Of a stretch of 64,000 nt of DNA, positions 37,521 to 50,162 are shown piece after piece. The notes below the pieces were generated by a model, which was not told the origin of the DNA, did not search any database, and was given only the letters and a program-made list of their open reading frames with translations. Where the stretch lies: assembly GCA_016584305.1 (NCBI GenBank), contig JACEEZ010006412.1, positions 99,870 to 163,869 of the forward strand, in the 5' to 3' direction. The position numbers and the translations under genes are program-made. This DNA comes from Chionoecetes opilio. Its lineage: Eukaryota > Arthropoda > Malacostraca > Decapoda > Majidae. The stretch's first letter is position 1. The number at the start of each line of letters is the position of its first letter.

Positions 37521-39273
37521 ACACCCTTTTGAGGGTTTTTTAAAGCATTATCATTAGGTAAATTCCCTTTATTAATGATATAACCCCTTCAATTTAACCC
37601 AAAAAACGGGGAAAAACCCCGGGTAATTTTACAATTTTCACAATATAGAATAAGAGTCTTTAAACTCCCCATTATAAGCTCCAGTAAGGTTTTTTAAAAA
37701 AGCAAATTTTTTAAAGGAAAAAAAATTAAATTTCCCCCATTTTTAATTTGTCTATCAAAAAAAAGGGGCCCCGAATAATGTCAAATTTTCGACATTTTTT
37801 CCCCTTTAAAAATTTTTTAAAACACTTTTAAAAAAAACATTTTTTTTAAAAATAAAAAAAGATACAAAAAATTTATGGCAAAATAAATAAATTTTTAAAC
37901 TTAAAATTGTAAAAAATTGTTGGTAAAAGGGCCCGAAAAATGTCCAAATTTCGACATTTTTTAGGGTTTTTTAAAAAAAACATTAAAATATTTTAAAAAC
38001 GTTGTTTTTAAGATTATAATTATACCCAATTTAATGAAAAAATACAAAATTTTTAGCTCATAAAAATTTTTTTAAAGTATAGTTTTTTTTAAAAGTGCGA
38101 AAAATGTCCCAAATTTTTGACAAATTTTTAGTTTCCAAAAAAAAAACATTTTAAAAAACTTTAAAAAAAAAATTGTTTTGATTTTAAAAATTGGGTTTTC
38201 TAAATTTTAGAAAAAAAAAAATATTTTTTTGCTTTTTAATTTGTAAAAATTAGGGTAGCAAATATCAAAAACATTTAACTACAGGGTATAAAGAAATTAA
38301 TTCAATTTGTAGAAAAAAAAAAAAAAAATCTTCAATGATAACTAGCTAAAATTTATTTAAAACACTACATTTTTTTGGGTTTTTAGCAATAGATAAGGGG
38401 GAAAAATACTTTTATATATACCAAAAAACGCTACACTTTTTTTCAAGGGGGCTATGGAAAAAAGCTTGCCAAAAATACCGTTATATCACAAAAATAACCT
38501 CACTCTTCTTTTTTAAAAGCTTTTAAAGTAAGTAAGCACTTTAAAGGGGCAAAAATTTTTCTATTTAAAAAGGATTTTATACTTCAATTTGGGAGGAAAA
38601 AAAACTATTATCAAACCCAAAAAACTGCCAATATAATTTGGGGGAAACCCCTACATTTTTTGGGTTTTTTAGCAAATGTAAGTTTAAAAAATACCCTTTT
38701 ATATATACAAAAACGCTACAGTTTAAAAAAAACTATGGGAAAAAAAAAGCTTGCAAAAATACCGTTTTATCACAAAAAGAACCTTTTTTACTCTTTATTT
38801 AATAGGGTTAATGTAAATTTTAAAATACTTTTTAAAATAGCTTTTAAAATAAGTAATGATAAATGTAGTAATGATTAAAAAAACCACATTTTTGCAAATT
38901 ATTTTTAAAAAAAGGATTTTATACTTCCCAAATTTTTAGGGGGAAAAAACTATATAAACCGATAATTAGGTAATATCATTGAAAACACTACATTTATTTG
39001 GGTTTTGAAACAAATTTTTATAAGTTTTAAAACCCTTTTAATTACAATAAAACCCACATTTTAAAAAGACTATGGAAAAAAAAAAGCTTGCAAATTACCG
39101 TTATATCACAATAAAAAATCCTTTTCTTTATTTATCAGCTTAATGTAATGTAAGCCACTTATAGGTGCAAAATTTTTAAAAAAAAAAGGGAAATTTTTTA
39201 TACTTCAAATTTGGGGGGGGGGAAAAAAAGCATATATAAACGGGTAAATAGGTAAAAACATTGAAAAAAAAAC
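37521..39273 (+). repeat. Higher-order unit R18 (B2 type, n=3, m=3, very noisy)
   Basis: B2-like start with three recognisable C monomers. A anchors near 38367, 38653 and 38990. The second A carries the same rare insertion as R19, and the following A and the aatgtaagccacttatagg variant also match R19, so R18 looks like a low-quality twin of R19. Confidence 0.7.
38832..38890 (+). repeat. Insertion in monomer A, noisy copy
   Basis: Contains aagtaatgataaatgtagta followed by atgatt...accacatt, the same extra segment as at 40508-40560, in the same A position. Confidence 0.78.
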
Positions 39274-40916
39274 ACATTTTTTAGGGTTAAAAAAGCATTT
39301 TTATAGGGAAATTCCTTCATTAATGATATAACCCCTACAATTTAAAAAGAAACTATGAAAAAGCACGTGAATATACAATTGTATCACAATTTAAAAAGGG
39401 GTCTCAAAAATCATATTATAAGCTTACAGTAGTTTTTAAAAAAGCAATTTTTAACCGGGAAAAAAAATTTTTAATACCAAATTTTTAAATTTTCTATCAA
39501 AAAAAAAAAGGCTAATTTAAAGTCAATTTTTCCCAATTTTTAGCCCTTTTTAAAAATACATTAAAACATTGAAAAAAAAGTTGTTTTTTAAGAATAAATT
39601 TGATACATAAATTTCATGAAAATAAATATTTTAAGCTCGTAATATTGTAAAATATTGTTGTGTAAAAGTGCTGAATAATGTCAAGTTTCGACATTTTTTA
39701 GGCTTTCAAAAATACATTAAAATACTTGAAAAAACGTTGTTTTTAAGATTATAATTGATACCTAATTTTAATGAAAAATACATATTTTTAGCTCATAACA
39801 TTGTAAAATATAGTTGTGTAAAAGTGCTGAATAATGTCAAATTTCGACATTTTTTAGCCTTTCAAAAATACATTAAAATACTTGAAAAAACATTGTTTTT
39901 ATGATTGAAATTGATATCTAAATTTCATGAAAAATACATATTTTTAGCTATTAATTTTGTAAAATATAGTTGTAGCAAATATCAAAAGCTATTTAACTAC
40001 AGATATAAAGAAATATACTTCAATTTGTAGAAGAAAAAAAACTCTTCACTGATAACTAGCTAAAATCATTGAAAACACTACATTTTATGGGTTTATAGCA
40101 ATATGATAAGTAAAACTACTTGTATATATACAATAACGCTACACTTTACAAGAAACTATGAAAAACGCTTGCAATATACCGTTATATCACAATAAATAAC
40201 CTCCTACTCTTCTTTTTAATAGCTTAATGTAATGTAAGCTACTTATAGGTGCAAATTATTCTATAAAGAGGATTTTATACTTCAATTTGTAGGAAAAAAG
40301 CTATATATCACCAATAACTAGCTAATATCATTGAGAACACTACATTTTATGGGTTTATAGCAATATGATAAGTAAAACTACTTGTATATATACAATAACG
40401 CTACAGTTTACAAGAAACTATGAAAAACGCTTGCAATATACCGTTATATCACAATAAAGAACCTCTTACTCTTCTATTTAATAGCTTAATGTAATTTAAG
40501 CTACTTAAAGTAGCTTAAAGTAATGTAATGATAAATGTAGTAATGATAAATACCACATTATTTGCAAATTATTCTAAAAAGAGGATTTTATACTTCAATT
40601 TGTAGGAAAACAGCTATATATCACCGATAATTAGGTAATATCATTGAAAACACTACATTTTATTGGTTTAGAGCAATTTGATAAGTAAAACTCCTTGTAT
40701 ATATACAATAACGCTACACTTTACAAGAGACTATGAAAAACGCTTGCAATATACCGTTATATCACAATAAATAACCTCCTACTCTTCTATTTATCAGCTT
40801 AATGTAATGTAAGCCACTTATAGGTGCAAATTATTCAAAAAAAAGGATTGTATACTTCAATTTGTAGGAAAACAGCTATATATAACCGATAACTAGGTAA
40901 AATCATTGAAAAGAAC
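39274..40916 (+). repeat. Higher-order unit R19 (n=3, m=3, insertion in second A)
   Basis: 1643 bp. The first 370 bp are noisy, then clean from about 39640. A anchors at 40080, 40342 and 40655; the 313-bp second interval reflects the insertion. The third A is of the aactccttg subtype. Confidence 0.88.
40508..40560 (+). repeat. 53-bp insertion in monomer A
   Basis: Follows ttaagctactt (40496-40506). The insert opens with its reverse complement aagtagcttaa (40508-40518), giving an 11-bp stem with a 1-nt spacer. It continues with two direct copies of gtaatgataaat (40525-40536 and 40540-40551). The pattern resembles a local template-switch event. Confidence 0.88.
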
Positions 40917-42747
40917 ACATTTTGAGGGTATAAAGCATTTTCATAAGGTAAATTCCTTCTATTAATGATATAACACTACAATTAACAAGAAACTATGAAT
41001 AGCACGTGTAATATACAATTGTATCACAATATAGAGTCTCAAACTCATATTATAAGCTTACAGTAGTTTAAAATAGCAATTTCTAACGAAAACAACTATA
41101 ATACCACATTTTGAATTTCTCTATCAAAAAAATGGCTGAATAATGTCAATTTTCGACATTTTTTAGCCCTTCAAAAATACATTAAAACACTTGAAAAAAC
41201 GTTGTTTTTAAGAATAAAATTGATACATAAATTTCATGAAAAATACATATTTTAAGCTCATAATATTGTAAAGTATTGTTGTGTAAAAGTGCTGAATAAT
41301 GTCAAATTTCGACATTTTTTAGGCTTTCAAAATACATTAAAATACCTGAAAAAACGTTGTTTATAAGATTAAAATTGATGCCTAAATTTCATGAAAAATA
41401 CATATTTTTAGCTCATAACATTGTAAAATGTAGTTGTGTAAAAGTGCTGAATAATGTCAAATTTCGACATTTTTTAGCCTTTCAAAAATACATTAAAATA
41501 CTTGAAAAAACATTGTATTTAAGATTAAAATTGATATCTAAATTTCATGAAAAATACATATTTTTAGCTATTAATTTTGTAAAATATAGTTGTAGCAAAT
41601 ATCAAAAGCTATTTAACTACAGATATAAAGAAATATACTTCAATTTGTAGAAAAAAACAACCCTTCACTGATAACTAACTCAAATCATTGAAAACACTAC
41701 ATTTTATGGGTTTATAGCAATATGATAAGTAAAACTACTTGTATATATACAATAACGCTACAGTTTACAAAAAACTATGATAAATGCTTGCAATATACCG
41801 TTATATACCAATAAATAACCTCTTACTCTTCTATTTAATAGCTGAATGTAATGTAAGCTACTTATATGTGCAAATTATTCTATAAAAGAGGCTTTTATAC
41901 ATCAATTTGTAGGAAAACAGCTATATATCACCAATAACTAGCTAATATCATTAGGAACACTACATTTTATGGGTTTATAGCAATATGATAAGTAAAACTA
42001 CTTGTATATATACAATAACGCTACAGTTTACAAGAAACTATGAAAAACGCTTGCAATATACCGTTATATCACAATAAATAACCTCTTACTCTTCTATTTA
42101 ATAGCTTAATGTAATGTAAGCTACTTATAGGTGCAAATTATTCTATAAAGAGGATTTTATACATCAATTTGTAGGAAAACAGCTATATATCACCGATAAT
42201 TAGCTAATATCATTGAAAACACTACATTTTATGGGTTTAGAGCAATATGATAAGTAAAACTACTTGTATATATACAATAACGCTACAGTTTACAAGAAAC
42301 TATGAAAAACGCTTGCAATATACCGTCATATCACAATAAATAACCTCCTACTCTTCTATTTAATAGCTTAATGTAATGTAAGCTACTTATAGGTGCAAAT
42401 TATTCTATAAAGAGGGTTTTATACATCAATTTGTAGGAAAACAGCTATATATCACCGATAACTAGTTAATCTCATTGAGAACACTACATTTTATGGGTTT
42501 ATAGCAATATGATAAGTAAAACTACTTGTGTATATACAATAACGCTACAGTTTACAAGAAACTATGAAAAACGCTAGCAATATAACGTTATATCACAATA
42601 AATAACCTCTTACTCTTCTATTTAATAGCTTAATGTAATGTAAGCTACTTATAGGTGCAAATTATTCTAAAAAAAGGATTGTATACTTCAATTACTAGGA
42701 AACCAGCTCTATATCACCGATAACTAGGTATAATCATTGAAGAGAAC
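40917..42747 (+). repeat. Higher-order unit R20 (n=3, m=4)
   Basis: 1831 bp. A anchors at 41699, 41962, 42224 and 42486. The A order (attaggaacac, plain, gttaatctcattgag) leads into a B2 element, as in R8, R9 and R14. Confidence 0.93.
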
Positions 42748-44422
42748 ACATTTTGAGGGTATAAAGCATTATCATTAGGTAAATTCTTTCTATTAATGAT
42801 ATAACACTTCAATTAACAAGAAACTGTGAAAAACACGTGTAATATACAATTGTATCACAATATAGAGTCTCAAACTCCTATTATAAGCTTACAGTAGTTT
42901 AAAATAGCAATTTCTAACGAAAACAACTATAATACCACATTTTGAATTTCTCTATCAAAAAAAGGGCTGAATAATGTCAATTTTCGACATTTTTTAGCCC
43001 TTTAAAAATACATTAAAACACTTGAAAAAACGTTGTTACGAAGAATTAAATTGATACATAAATTTCATGAAAAACACATATTCTAAGCTGATAATATTGT
43101 AAAATATAGTTGTGTAAAAGTGCTAAATAATGTCAAATTTCGACATTTTTTAGGCTTTCAAAAATACATTAAAATACTTGAAAAAACATTGTTTTTATGA
43201 TTGAAATTGATATCTAAATTTCATGAAAAATACATATTTTTAGCTATTAATTTTGTAAAATATAGTTGTAGCAAATATCAAAAGCTATTTAACTACAGAT
43301 ATAAAGAAATATACTTCAATTTGAAGAAAAAAACAGCTCTTTACTGATAACTAGCTAAAATCATTGAAAACACTACATTTTATGGGTTTATAGCAATATG
43401 ATAAGTAAAACTACTTGTATATATACAATAACGCTACACTTTACAAGAAACTATGAAAAACGCTTGCAATATACCGTTATATCACAATAAATAACCTCCT
43501 ACTCTTCTCTTTAATAGCTTAATGTAATGTAAGCTACTTATAGGTGCAAATTATTCTATAAAGAGGATTTTATACTTCAATTTGTAGGAAAACAGCTATA
43601 TATCACCAATAACTAGCTAATATCATTGAGAACACTACATTTTATGGGTTTACAGCAATATGATAAATAAAACTACTTGTATATATACAATAACGCTACA
43701 GTTTACAAGAAACTATGAAAAACGCTTGCAATATACCGTTATATCACAATAAATAACCTCTTACTCTTCTATTTAATAGCTTAATGTAATTTAAGCTACT
43801 TATAGGTGCAAATTATTCTAAAAAGAGGATTTTATACATCAATTTGTAGGAAAACAGCTATATATCACCGATAATTAGGTAATATCATTGAAAACACTAA
43901 ATTGTATTGGTTTAGAGCAATTTGATAAGTAAAACTCCTTGTATATATACAATAACGCTACACTTTACAAGAGACTATGAAAAACGCTTGCAATATACCG
44001 TTATATCACAATAAATAACCTCCTACTCTTCTATTTAATAGCATAATGTAATGTAAGCTACTTATAGGTGCAAATTATTCTATAAAGAGGATTTTATACA
44101 TCAATTTGTAGGAAAACAGCTATATATCACCGATAACTAGTTAATATCATTGAGAACACTACATTTTATGGGTTTATAGCAATATGATAAGTAAAACTAC
44201 TTGTATATATACAATAACGCTACAGTTTAGAAGAAACTATGAAAAACGATTGCAATATACCGTTATATCACAATAAATAACCTATTACTCTTTTATTTAT
44301 TAGCTTAATGTAATGTAAGCTACTTATAGTTGCAAATTATTCTAAAAAAAGGATTGTATACTTCAATTTGTAGGAAAACAGCTATATATCACCGATAACT
44401 AACTAAAATCATTGAAAAGAAC
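42748..44422 (+). repeat. Higher-order unit R21 (B2 type, n=2, m=4)
   Basis: 1675 bp. B2 start, two C monomers (second begins aaataatgtc). A anchors at 43375, 43637, about 43899 and 44161. The third A is of the aactccttg subtype. The first C has gttgttacgaagaattaaat, shared with R23. Confidence 0.93.
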
Positions 44423-46593
44423 ACATTTTGAGGGTATAAAGCATTTTCATAAGGTAAATTCCTTCTATTAATGATATAACACTACAATTAACAAGAAACT
44501 ATGAAAAACACGTGTAATATACAATTGTATCACAATATAGAGTCTCAAACTCCTATTATAAGCTTACAGTAGATTAAAACAGCAATTTCTAACGAAAACA
44601 ACTATAATACCTCATTTTGAATTTCTCTATCAAAAAAAGGGCTGAATAATGTCAATTTTCGAAATTTTTTAGCCCTTCAAAAATACATTAAAATACTTGA
44701 AAAAACGTTGGTTTTAAGAATAAAATTGATACATAAATTTAATGAAAAATACATATTTGAAGCTCATAATATTGTAAAATATTGTTGTGTAAAAGTGCTG
44801 AATAATGTCAAATTTCGACATTTTTTAGGCTTTCAAAAATACATTAAAATACTTGAAAAAACGTTGTTTATAAGATTAAAATTGATACTTAAATTTCATG
44901 AAAAATACATATTTTTAGCTTATAAAATTGTAAAATATGGTTCTGTAAAAGTGCTGAATAATGTCAAATTTCGACATTTTTTAGCCTTTCAAAAATACAT
45001 TAAAATACTTGAAAAAACATTGTATTTAAGATTAAAATTGATATCTAAATTTCATGAAAAATACATATTTTTAGCTATTAATTTTGTAAAATATAGTTGT
45101 AGCAAATATCAAAAGCTATTTAACTACAGATATAAAGAAATATACTTCAATTTGTAGAAAAAAAAACTCTTCACTGATAACTAGTTCAAATCATTGAAAA
45201 CACTACATTTTATGGGTTTATAGCAATATGATAAGTAAAACTACTTGTGTATATACAATAACGCTACAGTTTACAAGAAACTATGAAAAACGCTCGCAAT
45301 ATACCTTTATATCACAATAAATAACCTCCTACTCTTCTATTTAATAGCTTAATATAATGTAAGCTATTAAATAGGTGCAAATTATTCTATAAAGAGGATT
45401 TTATACTTCAATTTGTAGGAAAACAGCTATATATCACCAAATAACTAGCTAATATCATTGAGAACACTACGTTTTATGGGTTTATAGCAATATGATAAGT
45501 AAAACTACGGTTTATAGCAATATGATAAGTAAAACTACTTGTATATATACACTAGCGCTACAGTTTACAAAAAAAAATGAAAAATGCTTGCAATATACGT
45601 TATATCACAATAAATAACCTCTTACTCTTCTATTTAATAGCTGAATGTAATGTAAGCTACTTATAGTGTGCAAATTATTCTATAAGGAGGCTTTTATACA
45701 TCAATTTGTAGAAAAAACAGCTATATATCACCAATAACTAATTAATATCATTAGGAACACTACATTTTTAAAAATTTTTGGGGTTTTATAGCAATATGAT
45801 AAGTAAAACTACTTGTATATATAAAATTAACCGATACAGTTTACAAGAAAAATGAAAACGATGCAATATAACCGTATATCACAATTAAAAAAAAAAAAAA
45901 AAATAACATTATCTTCTATTAAAAGCTAATGTAATGTAAGATACTTTATCTAGGTGCAAATTATTCTAAAAAGAAGAAAATTATACATCAATGTAGGAAA
46001 CAGCTTATATCACCGATAACTAGTTATCTCATTTGCGAACACTACATTTATGGGGTTTATAGAATATGAAAGTAAAACTACGTGTATTAGTACAATAAAC
46101 GCTACAGTTTTACAAGAAACTATGAAAAACGCTAGCAATAAACGGTTTATAATCACAATAAATATCCGTACTACTTCTTTCTATTAATAACTAATGTAAA
46201 TGTATGCTTACTTATAGTTGCAAATCATTCTTAAAAAGAGGGACATTTTATATCTTTGCAATTTGTAGAACACTTATATATCACCCCCCCCCCTGATTAA
46301 ACAAATGCTAATATCCATTGAAACATACATTTTATGGGTTATAGCCAATATGATAAGTAAAGCTACTGTATATATACAATAACGCTACAGTACAAGAAAC
46401 TATGAAAAAAACGCAGGCAATATTATCGTATATCACAATAATTAACCTATTATTCTTCTATTATCAGCTTAATGCTAATATAAGCACTTATAGGTGCAAA
46501 TTATTCTAAAATATAGATTTGTATACTTCATATACTTTAGGTAAACCAGCTCTATTTTATCTACCGATAAAATAGGTATAATCATGAAGAGAA
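44423..46593 (+). repeat. Higher-order unit R22 (n=3, m=5, noisy after 45540)
   Basis: Three C monomers hold the longest open frame in the window, 149 codons (44708-45157), which is the 52-codon repeat read through. A anchors at 45205, 45469, 45762, 46044 and 46327. The second A has a 30-bp tandem duplication. Twin of R24. Confidence 0.88.
45479..45538 (+). repeat. 30-bp local tandem duplication in monomer A
   Basis: ggtttatagcaatatgataa plus gtaaaactac occurs twice back to back (45479-45508 and 45509-45538) where other A monomers have it once. The same event is seen near 49258-49312. Confidence 0.92.
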
Positions 46594-48183
46594 AACATTT
46601 TGAGGGTAAAAGCATTATCATTAGGTAGATTCCTTTTATAAGAGAGAACACCTCAACTAACAAGAAAAACTCGTGAAAAAAAACAGATGTAAAATACAAT
46701 GTATCACAATATAGAGTCTCAAACTCATATATAAGCTACAATAGTTCAAATAGCAATTCTAACGAAAACAACTTAATCCAAAATTTTGAATTTCTCTATC
46801 AAAAAAAAAGCTGAATAATGTCAATTTTCGAACATTTTTTTATCCCTTTAACAAATTACATTTAAAACACCTTGAAAAAACGTTGTTACGAAGAATTAAT
46901 TTATACGATACATAAATTTCATGAAAAAACACATATTTCTAAGCTTCATAATATTGTAAAATATAGTTGTGTAAAAGTGCTGAATAATCGTCAAATTTCG
47001 ACATTTTAGGCTTTCAAAAATACATTAAAATAATGAAAAAACCGTTGTTTTGAAGAATGAAATGGATACATAAATTTTCATGAAAAAACCCACATATTAT
47101 AAGCCATAATATTGTAAAATATAGTTGTGTAAAAGTGCTAAATAATGTCAAATTAAACATTTTTTTTAGGCTTTCAAAAATACATTAAATATACTTGAAA
47201 AAACATTGTTTTATGATTGAAATTGAGATATAAATTTCATGAAAAATACATATTTTTAGCTATTAATTTGTAACATATCGTTGTAGCAAATAGCAAAAGC
47301 TATTTAACTACCGATATAAAGGAAAATCTACTTCCCAATTTGTAGAAAAAAACAGCTCTTCAACTATAACTAGCTAAAATCATGAAAAACAATACATTTA
47401 TGGGGTTTATAGAAATAGAAAGTAAAACGACTTGTATATATTACAATAACGGTATACACTTACAAGAAAACTATGAAAACGCTTGCAATATACGTTATAT
47501 CACAATAAATAACCTCCTACTCTTACTCTCTAATGCTTAATGTAATGCTAAGATACTTATAGGTGCAAATTATTCTATAAAGTAGGAATTTTTATACTTC
47601 CAATTTGTAGGAAACAGCTATTATATCCCCAATAATAGCTAATAATCATGAGAACAGACATGTTTATGGGTTTTTAGCAATATGATAAATAAAATACTTG
47701 TATATACTACACTAAACGCTACAGTTACAGAAAAACTATGAAAGAGCTTGCCAATATAACGTTATATCCACAATAAATAACTATACCCTTCTATTTAATA
47801 GCTGAATCGTTAATGTAAGCTACTTAAGGTGCAAATATTCTATAAGAGGCTTTTATACATCAATTGTAGGAAAACAGCCTATATATCACCAAAACTAGCT
47901 AATATCATTAGGAACATTACATTTTATGGGTTTTAGCAATATATGAATAAGTAAAACACTTGTATATTATACAATAAAGCTACAGTTACAAGAAACTATG
48001 AAAAACGCTAGCAATATAACGTTATATCACAATAAATAACCTCTTACTCTTCTATTTAAATAGCTTAATGTAATGTAAGCTTACTTATAGGGGCAAATAT
48101 TCTAAAAAGAGGATTTTATACTTCAATTTGTAGGAAACCAGCTAGATATATCACCGATAACAAGCTAATATCATTGAAAAGAA
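46594..48183 (+). repeat. Higher-order unit R23 (B2 type, n=3, m=3, noisy)
   Basis: About 1590 bp. C starts near 46815, 46985 and 47140. A anchors near 47393, 47659 and 47919. First C has gttacgaagaatta as in R21. Confidence 0.75.
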
Positions 48184-50161
48184 CACATTTTGAGGGTATA
48201 AAGCATTTTCACAAGGTAAATCCTTATATTAATGTATACACTACAATTCACAAGAAAACTAGAAAAAAAACGTGTAATATGCATTTGTATCACAATATAG
48301 AGTCCCAAACTCCTATTATAGCTTACAGTGAGTTTAAAATAGCAATTTCTACGAAAAAAACTATAATACCACATTTTGAATTTCTCTATCCAAAAAAAGG
48401 GCCTGTAATACTGCTCAAATTTTCGGACATTTTCTTAGCCCGTCAAAAATACATTAAAACACTTGAACAACGTGGTTTTTAGGTTATTAAAAAATTGATA
48501 CATAAAATTTCATGAAAAAACAATATTTAAGCTCATAATAATGTACAATATGTTGTGTAAAAGTGGCTGAATAATGTCAAATGTTCGACCCATTTTTTAG
48601 GCTTCGAAAATACATCTAAAAATACTTGAAAAAACGTTGTTTATTAAGATTAAAATTGATACCAAAATTTCATTAAAAAAGACAATTTTGTCGATCACAA
48701 ACATTGTAAAATATAGGTGTGTAAACGTGCTGAATCATGTCAAATTTCGACATTTTTTTAGCCTTCAAAAAATACATTGAAAACTTGAAAAAAACATTGT
48801 ATTTAGGATAACAATTGAATCTAAATTCATGAAAAATCAGTATTTTTAACTATCATTTTGTAAAAAATATAGTCGTAGCAAATATCAAAAGCTATTTAAC
48901 TACAATATAAAGAAAAGATATTCAATTTGTAGAAAAAAACAACTCTTCACTGATAACTAGGTTCAAATCAATGAAAAAACACTACATTTTATGGTATATA
49001 GCAAGCCCATGATAAGTAAAAACTACTTGTGTATATACATAACGCTACAGTGTAAAGAAAAACTATGAAAACGCTAGCAATATACCTTTATATCCAATAA
49101 AAACCTCCTACTCTTCTATTTAAGAGATGAATTATAATGTAAGCTCTTAAATAGGTGCAAAATATTCTATAAAGAGGCTTTTATACTTCAATTGTAGAAA
49201 ACAGCTATATATCACCAAATAACTAGCTAATATCATTGAGAAACACTACGTTTTATGGGTTATAGCATATGATAAGGAAAACTACGGTTTTATAGAATAT
49301 GCTAAGAAAACTACTTGTATATATACAATAGCGCTACAGTTACAAAAAACTATGAAAAAAGGCTTGCAATATTATAAATTATTCACAATAAATAAACCTC
49401 TACTCTTCTATTTAATAAGCTGAATGTCAGGTCAAGCTACTTATAGGTGCAAATTATTCTAAAAGAGGCCTTTACCTACATCAATTTGTAGAAAAACAGC
49501 TATATATCACCCAATAACTAGCTAATCTCATTAGGAACACTACATGTGAGGGTTTATAGCAATATGATAGTAAAACTACCTTTATAATACAATAACGCTA
49601 AGTTTACAAGAAACTATGAATAACGCTTTGCAATACACGTTATACTCACAATAAATAACCTCTTACTCTTCTTATTTAATAGCTTCATGTAATGTTAAGC
49701 TTATTATAGGTGCAAATTTATCTTAAAAAGTATGGAAAATTTATACATCAGTTTTTTTTGTTTAGGCAAAACAGCTTTTCATATCACCATAACTAGGTAA
49801 TCTCAATTGAGAACACTACATTTATGTGTTTATAGGCAATATGTAAGTAAAACTACTTGTGTATGTACAATAACGCTACAGTTTACAAGAAACTATGAAA
49901 AACGCTAGCACTATATAAACGTTAATCACAATATATCCTCCTTACTCTCTATTTAATAACTTATGTAAAGTAAGCTCCTTATAGGTACAAATTATTCTAA
50001 AAAGGAGGTGATTTTATACTTTCAATTTGTAGGAAAAACTTCTATATAAATTCACCGCTAACAAGCTAAATCATGAAAACAATACATTTATGGGTTTATA
50101 GCAATATGATAAGTTAAAAGCTACTTGTAATATAGTAAACAATAACGCTACAGTTACAAGA
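48184..50161 (+). repeat. Higher-order unit R24 (n=3, m=5, truncated at N, noisy)
   Basis: C starts near 48410, 48570 and 48731. A anchors near 48984, 49247, 49542, 49818 and 50083. The second A carries the 30-bp duplication and the preceding A the cttaaataggtgc variant, both shared with R22. The last A is cut at ttacaag before the N. Confidence 0.75.
49258..49312 (+). repeat. 30-bp local tandem duplication in monomer A, noisy twin
   Basis: ggttatagcatatgataagg then aaaactac, followed by ggttttatagaatatgctaa then gaaaactac: the duplication of 45479-45538 with added indels. Confidence 0.82.
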
Positions 50162-50162
50162 N
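50162..50162. other. Single N at a probable assembly join
   Basis: Left of the N the sequence is mid monomer A (gctacagttacaag). Right of it is mid monomer C (tactttttagctcaaac). The rest of A, any further A monomers and the whole of B are missing, so the N covers a join of unknown length. Confidence 0.88.

Larger units (their letters stand above)
34750..39640. other. Indel-rich satellite stretch 2 (homopolymer expansion type)
   Basis: Runs of a, t and g are lengthened (for example a 10-base G run at 39213-39222). A-monomer spacing grows to about 284-286 bp near 38.4-39.3 kb, against 262 in clean sequence. Contains an N and the only non-satellite block. Confidence 0.78.
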
